Assembly: GCF_051622035.1 (NCBI RefSeq)
Contig: NC_135361.1
Span: forward strand, 2,361,001 to 2,425,000
From: Arctopsyche grandis
Taxonomy: Eukaryota > Arthropoda > Insecta > Trichoptera > Hydropsychidae
Direction of reading: 5' to 3'
Length of the DNA: 64,000 nucleotides
A program made the position numbers and the translations under genes. Each line of letters opens with the position of its first letter. Position 1 is the stretch's first letter. This document shows positions 52,950-64,000 of the stretch, in pieces. The notes under the pieces are model-generated. The model did no database searches. It saw only the letters and a program-made list of their open reading frames with translations, and had not been told where the DNA came from.

Positions 52950-54350
52950 GTGACGAAAACCAATTTAATAGAGAAACAACCTCTATTTTTTTTAATAGCC
53001 TCTTAACTCGCTTTCGATTTTTTCGTCTGATTTCGTTTGACGAAATTTGGGTTCTTATTCTACATTTACATACTGTGTATGTACCTATAAATATGCATAT
53101 GTAATATGTAACAATGAAGTGGTAGTTATATTATAGTATTATAAATATGTATGTACATATGTATATACAGCTAAAACTATTAGTTAAATATGTACATATT
53201 TGTGCTTTTGAAATTCACTTGTAATTTGGTTTGGATTTAATACCAGTCAAGTGAGGTGAATAACATTTTTCATTAAATTCTTGAGTAATTAAACCGATAT
53301 GATAGTTTATTATTTTTGAAACAATCAAATCGGGTTTTGTTTTGTAATATAACAATATCATACATACATACATATGTATGTAACGTAATTGGAAAAATAA
53401 ATAACGCTTATCAGTTCAACCAAACGCTTTAATCATATGTATTTTTTCATATTCGATAGGTTCATCATTTTGTTTTTTGTTTTACAAATGATTTCCTATG
53501 TGTATTTTAATTGTTATAAATAATTTTCAATACTAATAGATCTGAATTATTGGAGTTTTTTTTATCTTATTTTGAATATATTTCTTCGCCATGAACTAAA
53601 ATCGAATTATCGAGGGCATTTTGCAATCACAATGAAAATTGTTACAATGTACAATAGTGGAAAATCTTAACGCAATATTGTTGTATCGAATTATGGCATT
53701 CTTTTAAAAACTATTTTAGATACTTGTCAAATATAGGACTGTTGTTTAGCCAGCGTTAGAGAAAACAGACATCTGCTACCATTATTTTTAACTTTTTTAT
53801 TGCACGGCTGAAATTTAAATAAATAATTAAGAGCTAATCCCTCAAAACATGCATGCTCTACTATGACCATAGCTGCTAGTTGTATGCATACATACATACA
53901 TACATATGTATGTAGATGCATTTCTATTTGAACTAAATTTTAAAATTCAATGGTTCCATAACAATTCGCAGTGGTTTGAAAATTGATTTTCTCTCGACTT
54001 GCAGTGTTTATTGATAAAAGTGGAAAATGGGACGAGGTCACGAGTTTCTTCGTACACACTTCGTACACAGCTGAATTGTGCCCAAAATCAAGTACACACA
54101 ATTCAAGTATACATATTTTATTTTATTTTATTGTCACAAATCAATACACACTCGCCATTACAGATTTGCTCCAATGCGACGGGTGTACGTTAATGAAATA
54201 CATAAACAATCAGAAATCAGAAATACAGTAATACATACATATACAATCAGAATATATAGAATATAACAATTAATCAGAAATAATAATCATAGTGACATCT
54301 ATGGATTTCAGATTACTGTGTATAATTAATACAAATTATACACAGGCAGA
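52950..54350. other. Gene-free AT-rich stretch
   Basis: No exon or classified element. Many TACATATGTA palindromes (53150-53165, 53370-53382, 53885-53915). Confidence 0.4.
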
Positions 54351-54352
54351 TT

Positions 54353-54556
54353 TTTGTGACAACAGGATTAGATTTTTTAATACCAATTTTCAGGAACCGT
54401 TTCAGCAATGATCAGATAAAATTGGCAAACTCTGATAGAGAAACGATCGATTTGGAGTCACAAAACCCCCAAATCTAACCAGTAGTGGCGAGGACACGAA
54501 CCTATGACCTCAGTGATGCAAAATATATACGCTATCACTAAGCCAAACGGCTGGCA
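54353..54556 (-). mobile_element. tRNA-derived SINE, 3'-truncated, minus strand
   Basis: Minus-strand head GCCAGCCGTTTGGCTTAGTGATAGC (A-box-like) and ATAGGTTCGTGTCC (B-box-like), then GAGTTTGCCAATTTTATCTGA and TGAAACGGTTCCTG. The GGCCAGGAAGGCGC module is absent. Confidence 0.75.
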
Positions 54557-54659
54557 AAATGAGCAATATGGCAAAGTATGAAAACGATCGGATAAGAGGC
54601 AAACTGTTTCCCGAATTGTAATCGTAAGTGAAACGTAAAGGAGGTATGTAATAAAAATT

Positions 54660-55091
54660 GTAGCTAATCCATACAAACTCTAGATAACCAACGCCGAGGA
54701 TTTCGAGTTTTGTAAAGGTGTGTTTAGACTCTCTAATATATCTTGCAACAATATAAAATAAACAAAAAAAGTCTATTAATCAATGTATTTTTCCAAAATC
54801 AGTTCCATCTTCTTTATTGTTGTTAAAATGTAATGCTCATGATCTAAATGCCAAGCCACAATCTAAAATACTCAGCAGTTAGGGATTTCCAACGGGAAAT
54901 TCTGCTATGTTCCCGTGACCTATCTGCTATGACCCGTGTTCAATGCATTTTTTTCAATGCTTCCTGAAAAGGCTAGCGGGTACTATTTTTGTTTACTTTG
55001 TACATGCTCAAAATACACCGCGTATCGGCGTGTTTCAGGCCCATGCACTTGTTGGCAAAACGCCGATCGACGTTGGTCGGCACTCAAAGGG
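54660..55091. mobile_element. piggyBac-like MITE, left-truncated
   Basis: Right end GTCGGCACTCAAAGGG followed by TTAA (55092-55095), with subterminal CGCCGATCGACGTTGG. Internal GCCGAGGATTTCGAG, TGTGTTTAGACTCTC and TTCCAAAATCAGTTCCATC match the other two copies. The left terminal repeat is missing. Confidence 0.7.
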
Positions 55092-55204
55092 TTAAAATAA
55101 TCCTTTAAATCTAAACTTTCTACGGGAATGGACAGAAAAGAAGAAAAAGTACGTTGGTTTTCATGCAAAAACGCAATAAATTTTAATAGTTCTATCAATA
55201 TCTA

Positions 55205-55228
55205 TGGTTAGTGAATAAGAGCATCCTA

Positions 55229-55259
<31 letters not shown>

Positions 55260-55330
55260 TTTAAATTTATTAATTTAATATACTAGGGGGAGGCGGCAAA
55301 GCCGATAGGCCCAAGGGGTTTGAACAAACA
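55205..55330. repeat. TA microsatellite plus AGGCGGCAAAGCCGATAGG repeat
   Basis: (TA)n at about 55230-55250, then poly-T and GGAGGCGGCAAAGCCGATAGGCCCAA. A relative with AAGGCGACAAAGCCGATGGACCCAA after TTTATTTATTTA is at about 62525-62580, so this is a dispersed element end. Confidence 0.6.
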
Positions 55331-55372
55331 TATTTTTTGGTTTACATATATGTATTACCTATATGTTAACAG

Positions 55373-55762
55373 GGTCTACGTGACGAGACAGAATGTTAAA
55401 TTACAGAAAACGCAAATATCGGAAGGCAAAGATCGAAAATCGAAAGATCTTAAGTCGAAAGATCAAAAAAAATTGGTGCATGGTAAACGGTACATACTCA
55501 CTTAATTTGCGCGAGCAGGATACAACAGGAACAAGAGGAACATGCTTTTCCTCCCGTATTCTGCGCGCGCACATTAACACGGGAGGAAAAGCATGTCCCT
55601 CTTGTTCCTGTTGTATCCTGCTCGCGCAAATTAAGTGAGTATGTACCGTTTACCATGCACCATTTTTTTTATCTTTCGACTTAGGATCTTTCGATTTTCG
55701 ATCTTTGCATTCTGATATTTGCGTTTTCTGTAATTTAACATTCTGTCAAATCACGGTGACCG
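55373..55762. mobile_element. Large hairpin (foldback) element, about 390 bp
   Basis: Arms of about 185 bases pair almost fully: left GACAGAATGTTAAATTACAG, AACGCAAATATC, GATCGAAAATCGAAAGATC, GGTGCATGGTAAACGGTACATACTCACTTAATTTGCGCGAGCAGGATACAACAGG (in pieces) and the complementary order on the right, around a centre with TGCGCGCGCACATTAA. No coding frame. The inner arm shares its core with the MITE at 46685-46845. Confidence 0.92.
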
Positions 55763-55769
55763 GGTTTAC

Positions 55770-56565
55770 ATATGTATATGGTTTAGATATACAAGTTTTT
55801 CATTAATGCTATGTTTTAACTTCTATAGATTTACCGATTATATACATCTTAAATCTATTCTTAATAGGTTTATTAGTTGAAAGTTTTTCTGAATTACATA
55901 GAATCGTGTGAAGTCTCACTTGCAATTTTCAACAATATAAATTTTCATTCAAAGTGAAATACGACCGTTTCGTCCTCGCTTACCTCAACATACCTCGTAT
56001 GTGAAAAACACTTCTCAGTTGGTTTATATAACGTTTCAGATCTTCACCATTCTCGTACACTGGTTGATCAATAAACGTATGCTGGATGTGTGTGTACTAT
56101 GTGAAAATATAGCTCATCTTTGTATACATATGTGTGTACGTTTAATTATATCGTGTTGCCTGAACACTAAAGCACATCTATCACATTTCCTTTTCATCAA
56201 TCATCATCCTCTGTCAAGATCATATCTGAAATTTTGCCAGCAAGGAAAACTCGATTTGAGAACTGAAGACTGCGGATTCAATTTTATCCGATTCGATCGG
56301 TACCATTCTGACACGGGAAAGCGTTTCCTAAACTGGCGATTTTTGAAATAACGTTTGCAACGAAACTCGTCAATTATGATATGTCAAGGATATGTAGAGA
56401 ATTGTTGGTGCTAATTTCACTCGAAATTGCGTCACTCGTACTCATTTACGCGTCATACAAGTCAGGTCGTTCGATTTGAAGGATATGGTTTGAATTCATC
56501 GCTTCTTTCTTCAAGTTGTCAACATCAAAAAAAAAAAAGAAATTTAAGGTATATATGTATAATTA
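55770..56565. other. Gene-free stretch
   Basis: No exon supported. A somewhat less AT-rich part at 55960-56350 is open on the plus strand but shows no family motif. Confidence 0.35.
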
Positions 56566-57248
56566 CACTGTTCGACAAATGACAACTTTTTTTTTCGTAG
56601 TAAGCCTGTTATCAATAGAATTTTTGTTATTAATCCACAAGAATAGTCGAAATATGATTTTTCTAAATGGAATTTTATTTAATTCTCATATAAAGACAAT
56701 TTAATATATTATCCCTATTAATTCAATTCAGATTCGTGTAAATACGAGTAAATACTAATACGAGCTTTTAGCTCGCAATTTTACAGATTTAAAATTCAGC
56801 ACACTTCCAATTAACCCCTTTAAACGAAAATAAAAAATAGTGTGGCCAAAACACTATCCCAATAAACATGTTTCAATAGAAAATACTCAATATAAATAGT
56901 ATTAACAGTGGAAAAAAATCCCAAGTGAAAATACGTACTTTTGACTTTTGATTTGAACTGGACGACTACTTAGAGAGATTTGAAAGCTGAAAAGTATTAC
57001 AAATGAAAGATAAAATACCCGACTATAGATTTCAATATTCATATTGAACTGGAAATTGACAGATTTTGAGACATCTACCGAACAACACCAAGATATAGAA
57101 AAATCGCGCGATTTGAAAAACACATATATGTATATCTCCGAGTCTCGAGCCAATCAACATTTTTTATTACCAGATTCGTGTTGACTGGGCATAGATCTAT
57201 AAGAAAAGTCATATCTCGTCTCTGAACCATTTTTCGTGTCGAACAGTG
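56566..57248. mobile_element. Non-autonomous DNA element with CACTGTTCGACA ends
   Basis: Ends CACTGTTCGACA and TGTCGAACAGTG are a perfect 12-base inverted repeat enclosing about 680 AT-rich bases without a transposase. The left flank is TA and the right TT, so the target duplication is unclear. Confidence 0.65.
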
Positions 57249-58067
57249 TTATAGTATCTCTAATTATTTTCTATTTTTTAATGCAAGTTGTGGGGATGCT
57301 GGAATGTATGCATCGAAAGTTTGTCATTTTACTACTAATTATGGTGAAGCTTCAGTAACGTAAGTACATACATTGTTCATTGTATAATATTATATAATAA
57401 ATATGTATGTAAGTCTAATTGACCAAAAGTTTGGGGTTGAGTTTCCGCCGACCATACATTTTTACGCTGTCGGACTTGCCAATTTATAATTCTTTTGACA
57501 TTTAGCCAATATCGTGAATATGTTCGTTCCATGAATTTATCAAAGTTTTGCATAATTCTTATAATTGACAACTTAGTTTCTTCATGCACCTATGCCTAAT
57601 CTATATAGTTGATGAAAATGTAATTTGTACATATGTATATATTGACAATATCATATTATGTTTTAAAGTTTCGCCCTATTGCGAATATATTATGTATGTA
57701 TGAACATATGTAGATATGTACATAGCAGTTGTTTTGAACAATCTGGACACGCCTTGTTTTGCTCGTTAGTTAAATATATTTATTCAGCTGAAAAATAAAT
57801 ATTATTTTTGCTGTTGTTAAACTACACCTTCCGTTTAAAATGTGTGATTAAAAATAAATTTGTATATGTATATCACTTCTAGCTATTGTTTGTATACACT
57901 ATTAAATTATTAAATTAAACAATGGATATATGTATGTATGTACATAGGTCTGATTGTATGTACATATGTATAATAATATATAGTTATGTAGATATATTCT
58001 CATAGTTTATTAGAATATATTTATTGAAAAATTGCGTTAAACAATTTTTTTATTAGGTATATATGTA
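57249..58067. other. Gene-free AT-rich stretch
   Basis: Many TATGTATGTACATA palindromic runs; no exon or classified element. Confidence 0.4.
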
Positions 58068-58427
58068 TGTAGGATCTGGTTGTTTGGAGACATAGGCGGT
58101 AGAGTAAGATGATACTTGTTGGGCGTTTAAAACATTATTTATTACTCAAAGAGTCACAATAATCTGAATCGTTCGACACTTTACATGTACAAGATGAAAA
58201 CTTAACCATTCTTCAACTAATGTATGCCAACAAAATAATTCATACATGCATTATTCTAAATTAGAAAACTAAACTTTACCGAATCTGCTTTTGGGGTGAA
58301 CTTGAAGTGACAGTGATTGGTCGATTAGTTGCGAGATCTCATTGGCTGTTGAGCGCAGATCGCTCCATTGGCCGTGAGTGCCGGTCGCTGATTGGACTAG
58401 GAGCAATCGTCCAATATTGACGCTACA
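58068..58427. mobile_element. Possible solo LTR with CCAAT-box cluster
   Basis: Starts TGTAGGATCTGG and ends GACGCTACA (short inverted TGTAG/CTACA ends, like the LTR family at 9556). The right third has ATTGG/CCAAT motifs at about 58315, 58340, 58367, 58391 and 58409. No target duplication was found, so this is tentative. Confidence 0.35.
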
Positions 58428-58429
58428 AT

Positions 58430-59387
58430 ACTTATTTTTTTATGGTTTATTTTGCGAATGGGTGTTTTGGGAATAAATGCCGACTTGAAAATGGTTCTCA
58501 AGTGACTATGCATATTGTAGAATACCTGGTTATATTTGACTAGAAATTTGCTATGCAAGAATTCATTCAGCGTTTTCATTTCGTCTCGTGTGCGAATATT
58601 TCCGTCGATTTTCCTGCTTTTCTGAAAATTTGCCGACCTGCGAAATAGTTTCGCTCGCTGAAATACATAGCTTCCTCTTCACCGTGTGGAAAATATGTCA
58701 AAGGAATTGTTAGGTGCATTCTACGAAGGCCTTGTCGGAGGGGTATATTTTCGCCTGCTTTGGCATGAATTCATTCGCCATAACCTTAGCCGACTTCTGT
58801 TGTACATATATTGTACTTACATACATACGTATATTATATAAAGTGTCGATTGACGGTGATCTGTAAAAATGTAAATATGTATCTATGCTAGTAGTCAGAG
58901 TCACCCCAAGAAGGCGTTTGATGCTGTTTAAATTTTTTTTTTTTAATTTTATCCGCAATGGACATAAAACGAGGCTCGAAACATCGCATCGTTAATGACT
59001 TGAATATTCATTTTGTCTCAAGGCATAATTTACTAGAGCAGTTTAAGAACATTTGATATCGTGCAAGATTCGCTTCACAAGCCCCCCGGTTGTGATTATG
59101 TTGGGTGCTTTACATATTTTTAAACAATGCTCAAATGAATACAGAATACATAAATGTAATTAAATACATATGTATATACACAATAACTAAAATACATAAA
59201 TTCATTCATTACGTATGTACATATGTCGTCAGATAAATCTCTTGCTATGAAATTTTTTGTAGTTAAAAACGTTGCGATGGACACAAAAACTGCATTGAAC
59301 ATCTTTTCTCAAATGCAGTTTTAGGATTACATAAACTCGTTACATGTTATACCTACATATTTATGTGGATATATGATAATTATACTA
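58430..59387. other. Gene-free stretch
   Basis: AT-rich; no exon or repeat recognised apart from short ACATATGTA motifs. Confidence 0.4.
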
Positions 59388-59802
59388 ACACTAGTATTGT
59401 ACCCGATGACATAACATCCTTGTCATATTAAGTTATTAAATAAAAAAAAATTAAAAAAACTGTTCGATACGCATGCGATCGATTTTTTTCAAACACCTTT
59501 TAAATATATTTAATTTAATATTTAATTGTTTAATATGAAAAAAAATGGTAAAAATTATCTACCTACCTACCTACATATAAACTATATAAAATAACAATAG
59601 AAAAATAAATTAATTAAATAAATTTTCAATAGATGGCGGCAAATTCTCTGCCAAGAGGAAGCATTGGTAGCAAATAGTATTTATATATAAGTTTTTTTCT
59701 TTTGTTATTTTATTTGTATATACGTTTTGGCAGTGGTTTAGCTGTGACGTACATATGTATGTCGAATCGAAACGACTATTATAATACAGCTAGCGTTATC
59801 TC
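59388..59802 (+). mobile_element. Non-autonomous element, short relative of 13582-14512
   Basis: Starts ACTAGTATTGTACCCGATGAC and ends AGCGTTATCTC, with CAATAGATGGCGGCAAATTCTC and TTTTGGCAGTGGTTTAGCTGTGACG in common with the longer copy. Class unknown. Confidence 0.6.
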
Positions 59803-59809
59803 CATTATT

Positions 59810-60690
59810 TAATTGTCCATTATTTAATAGTATGTACATATTTTGAATTCATGAAAGGTCAGTGGCCGTTACAAATAGGATCTTCTGACCGATTTTGTTT
59901 TATTATGAACCAAAGCCTTAACAGCTACGACAGAAAAACTAGTAAAGAAATGTGTTAGTGGGGGCATCTTAAATCCTCGCCATATAACTACATACGTACA
60001 TATATTATGTATGTATGTATGTATGTATTGGATTTGTGTGCATGGCAACGATTGGAACTAAAGCAGGTGGATTTAGAAAACTCCACGTACTGCAAATAAA
60101 CGGATATAATTTCGCTCTACAATTACATTTAATATGTTATAGTTTGCTTCGTCCGTTTTATCTGTAGAAGACGACATACAATACGTACTTACTGGTAATT
60201 AATGATATTGTAGATCGACAGCCCAATGTGGAATAATATTATACCTGTGTGTATTTGATCGTTGTTGTAAAGCGGCAGTGTACAGTTGCGAAGTCGAAAG
60301 TCGACGAAGCTATTTTGACATGAGGTCGCCTACGCAAGGAGTTTTATTCGAGGGTCCCTTCAGGATTTAAGGACTCCGGTTTAGGTGTAGATGTAGGTGT
60401 AGGTCTGGGGAACAGGAGTGGGTGCAGCAAAATCGATAACGAACTACATTTCGCCAGTGGGTTAACTCTCTGCGCGGAAAATTTCACCCTCGGGTCTACT
60501 TCATTCATAACATTTTACGTGTCGTGCGCTTTTCCGCTACCTACTAGGATTTTCCGCGATCCATAATATCGTGTTTAGTATAATTCAGCCGTTGGGATTG
60601 GAAACGATTTCGTTCTTAAGCCCGCCCATGTTCCATTTGAATATACAATCATTTCATTTCGGTATTGGCCCATTTTGAAAAATATATATA
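59810..60690. other. Gene-free stretch
   Basis: A less AT-rich part (60280-60560) has no supportable exon; otherwise AT-rich. Confidence 0.35.
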
Positions 60691-61099
60691 TCAGGTCAGT
60701 TCGTGCGCATTTTCAGGAATTTTTAAATAGTGAAATGAATGTTTAAATAGATAAATGCTGCTTTTTTCCAACTTTAAAATGTTTAAACCATTTCTTTGCA
60801 GTCCTTACACTGAAAGTATTTTTACCATGTATGTACAGTATTAATTTTTATCGCTACAGATCTGACAGATTCGCCACACGAAAATACAAAGTATACAACA
60901 GCACGTTTGTATTGATTATCGATATTCATTTATATGCGTCCGATGTTTACGAAAATTGGAATTATGAAAAAAAAAACTGACTAATACATTAGTCAGGCGA
61001 TGACAAATTTTGACAGGTTCGAAATCTTTTTGGTTTAGTAATGATCATCGCGAATCCCGTGCATGTTGAAAATGCGCACGAACTTATGGACTGACCTGA
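60691..61099. mobile_element. mariner-like MITE or deleted copy, TA target duplication
   Basis: Ends TCAGGTCAGTTCGTGCGCATTTTCA and TGAAAATGCGCACGAACTTATGGACTGACCTGA are inverted (the right end has an extra CCATAAG segment), bordered by TA on both sides (60689-60690, 61100-61101). About 409 bases; too short for a full transposase. Confidence 0.85.
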
Positions 61100-61101
61100 T
61101 A

Positions 61102-62933
61102 CTTTGTAGAAAAATTTTTGGTCCTGAAATCTTGTGGACGTAGTAACAAAATTAAATGGACTACATACATTTTTTGCGAGAAAGACTAATATTAAACCCA
61201 TACGGGTAATATTTTATCAACCCAAACTGAATCTTTTTCGGTAAATTACATACATGTGTAGCTACTACTATTTTTATATTTTATTTACTTTACTTTTAAT
61301 CAGTAACATAGCTTAGCTTAACATACTAACATAATTTCATTATTTAAATGGTTCTAAATAAATTGGCAACTTATGCCTTTCTTCATTTATCACTATTATT
61401 TGAACATAATTTCAAATTTATAATTACAACGTGATAAAATTTCAATAAAAGTACATGCGTATATAATATTATATGTATATGTATGTATGTAAAATTTTTG
61501 CCATAGGCGTTGCCTCAGGCAAAACCCGCGACATTTTGAATTAAATAAATATATAAAAAAAAAAAATTAGATTTTCATTTTTGTATTTAATTGTTGAGCT
61601 ACATATTTTATATTCTAAATATCAACAGATAAAAGTATAGTAATAGTAAAAGTATCGATATTTAGTATTTAAATATTAATTATATGTACATAAATACACG
61701 TTAGAACAAGACGTTTTAAAATTGTTGCCCGAAGTTTTGTATTTTTAATGTTACGACAATAATTTCTTTAATTTTCTTTGGTCTAACTTCAATGTTTCGT
61801 TCACCTTGAGAACGAAATCATCGGAAACCTTTTGTTTGTGGTAGCTTTAATAGATTTTTCATTTTTAATTTAAAGTTTTTCGTTTTTCGAGAGAAAAAAT
61901 TCCTTTCTATTATTTGTCAAGAAGAAAATTCTTTGCAAAATATTATATTTCAGTCGACGAGGGATTCGTAAAAAACTAAGGATTTTAGACGCAAACGAAA
62001 TGAATAACGTGAAAAATGGAAATGACATTTAAAAATTATATTAAACAATTTCGGTCAAATTGAAAAACATCGATTTAAAAAAAAGGTTTTATATTCCGAT
62101 TTGCACGGATTTATTTCACTAATATTCTCTTTATACCTACATATATTTAGTCAGTCGTTATAAATTCATACTTTGTACAGATGTGAACTCATTTTTGATT
62201 TTGTTTTTTTTCTCATAATCTCCAAATTGATAATTTTCTTTCGGTATAAAATTATTTTTTCCAAGAAAAAGTGTCGATGGCTGCTTATACCACTCGAAAT
62301 TGAATTTGCGCAAAATCGAGAAGAAAAAATGTGATAGTTGAAATTCGCCGGTCTCGTTTCCCCGTCGAAAATTTCATTACTTTGATATTTCAGATGAATT
62401 CAATTTCCGAGCCCGTGCTTTAATCACGAAAAGATAATTTCATTGAGAGTTCAGTTCGTTAAATTCATTTGAAATGTTGTACCTACAGACTACGTACATA
62501 CATACATACATACAATTCGAGTATAAATATATTTATTTATTTATTTTTGAGAAGGCGACAAAGCCGATGGACCCAATGACTTTTGTATATATTTGTTTTA
62601 AATATTTGTATCAACAAATCACAAATTTTTTGTTAGTAGTGTAATAAGTAAATATTTTCCAAATTAATCACATATTTATAGCATGGGTACATAATACATG
62701 TGTGTATTCATTAAGCATGTATACATACCTATACACAAATATATCGTCCAATGTTGGTAGATATTTTTCAATATTTCCTTTTTATAGCGTTCCAATTTCC
62801 ATGTGCGTGATTATTCAAAAAATATATCTCATCCGATGATCGGAAACAATCCTCATTTCGTACTCGAGTGTTATTAAAACCAGTATTCATGAATAATTCA
62901 TGGAAAAGCTTGCATTATGTATGTATATGTAGT
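61102..62933. other. Gene-free AT-rich stretch
   Basis: Nothing but TACATATGTA-type palindromes, A/T runs and the AAAGCCGATGGACCC repeat end at about 62525-62580. Confidence 0.4.
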
Positions 62934-63215
62934 ATGGATCGGTGGTTGCGTTTATGTTTAGCACCGAGAGGTTACCGGGTTCGATCCCGTGCTAATCTTT
63001 AATACTGCCGGTCAGACTTGGATATAATTCGATCGTTTCTTATCAGAGTTTGCCAATTTATCTGATTTCATTGTTGAAACGGTTCCTCCAACAAATTGGT
63101 AAAAATCATCCTACCCGCTATGTCACAAATATCTGAATTTGATTTGATGTACAATATGTGTAAATATTTACATATGTACAAATCTAAATCCATAGATGTG
63201 TCTATGGATTAATTA
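62934..63215 (+). mobile_element. tRNA-derived SINE, 3'-truncated
   Basis: Head with GTTGCGTTTATGTTTAGCACC and an excellent B box GGTTCGATCCC (about 62979), then CGGTCAGACTTGG, GAGTTTGCCAATTTATCTGA, TGTTGAAACGGTTCC and a TGTACAATATG tail, ending in a TTAAT simple repeat at 63208-63229. Same family as 47923 and 52480; the 3' GGCCAGGAAGGCGC module is absent. Confidence 0.82.
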
Positions 63216-63229
63216 ATTAATTAATTAAT

Positions 63230-64000
63230 TCCCAAATGTACACAGACACATACACACACTTTTTCTAGACCATGAAAACGTGATCAGTGATCGATTCTGA
63301 GTTCGAATCAGTCCAAATGTTGTGTTGGAATTTTTGCATGATCACAAAACGTCTATTGTTACTACGTACATACTACATATGTAGATATATGTAGTAAAAA
63401 TGTATGATACATAAGTATGTATATATGTACATATGTACATCGCGTGTAGTTTTTCCATTGTCGTGTCGTCATATGTATGCCATTATTATTTATTTCACTG
63501 ATATGTTTTTAAGACGTTTTACTTAATTTTAAACTTATCAAGATTGTAAATATTTATAAATTTCACTTGCAAATAATTATATTTTTTAAGCAAACTGCCG
63601 AGTGGAGTGACAAGACGCGACGACTAATCCATACATTCATACATATGTATGCATGTATTATCGAATTTTATACATTCTTACGTATGTATTTATGTATTTC
63701 TGAATAGCTTTTTAACTCTTTCACAATATATGTACATTTCCTTGACAAGATACATACATAAATACTCATATCATGACCTTTATAGCACGGCTCTTCTTTT
63801 AATGCCCTCAGTTTATGACACGTCTGTAAAGATTTCGTTCAGAAATATTCGGTAGGTATACATATACATACAATGTAACTTCGGCATTTACTAAACGGGG
63901 GGGCAATTTGTGCTACAATTACGCGAATAGTGATTTGTGGTGAGTCTCTCGCTTACGAGAAAGCTTTACCATGATTTACCGTCTAAAATGCCGTATAACA
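63230..64000. other. Gene-free right edge
   Basis: AT-rich with dense ACATATGTA motifs; a G8 run near 63897. No exon supported. Confidence 0.4.

Noticed and set aside
62934-63005. Genuine tRNA gene
   Set aside because: The A-box region and stems are poor and the same head is fused to a shared SINE body at four loci.

Overview
The window is nuclear DNA from an AT-rich invertebrate, almost certainly an insect. Protein genes are split by GT-AG introns (one GC-AG), coding exons sit between long AT-rich stretches full of the palindrome TACATATGTA and its variants, and about a dozen families of transposable-element debris are present. I cannot fix the order or species from the sequence.

Gene layout. 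The left 31 kb is gene-dense: SSR1 / TRAP-alpha (+, 543-2195), EMC8/9 (-, 2998-3855), a small secreted-protein gene I do not recognise (-, 5597-6125), a LENG1-type Cir_N protein (+, 6376-7919), a nine-finger C2H2 protein in ten exons (+, 12012-15429), an NCOA5-like RRM protein (-, 15980-about 17571), an MPV17-like membrane protein (+, 21759-22469) and CASD1 sialate O-acetyltransferase (-, 24272-30509). TOLLIP follows (+, 33320-37358); its first exon lies 2.6 kb upstream of the rest. These are unrelated housekeeping-type genes (ER translocation, ER membrane insertion, RNA/transcription, Golgi sialic-acid acetylation, endosomal sorting and innate signalling) and there is no operon logic. From about 37.4 kb to the right end I find no complete host gene, only two weak first-exon candidates (45462 and about 49930), so the right part may be intergenic or a long first intron.

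Mobile DNA. Retroelements: an internally deleted Ty3/gypsy element with two LTRs and a TTTG target duplication (40138-43473); three solo LTRs of a second family, each with a 4-bp duplication; and a nest in which one solo LTR is inserted in opposite orientation inside another LTR of the same family (9556-11459), which looks like a foldback element until the GACC duplication is seen. Two nearly identical 5'-truncated LINE copies (18156-19143 and about 33990-35020) have clear target duplications, and several degenerate LINE 3' ends are present. DNA transposons: a Tc1-like element (47206-49261) with TA duplications, interrupted by a tRNA-derived SINE; piggyBac-like, hAT-like, mariner-like and Harbinger/Tc1-like non-autonomous elements; and a set of hairpin elements sharing a GCGCGAGCAGGATACAA core, the largest being a roughly 390-bp near-perfect inverted repeat at 55373-55762. 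Several sit in introns of CASD1, TOLLIP and the zinc-finger gene.

Exon borders were read by eye from splice consensus and reading-frame continuity. In the recognised genes all joined exons give one open frame of the length expected for the family. Nothing here looks like a bacterial-type system. The most unusual items are the nested inverted LTRs, the paired LINE truncations, the large hairpin element, and a dispersed palindromic repeat family that I cannot name.
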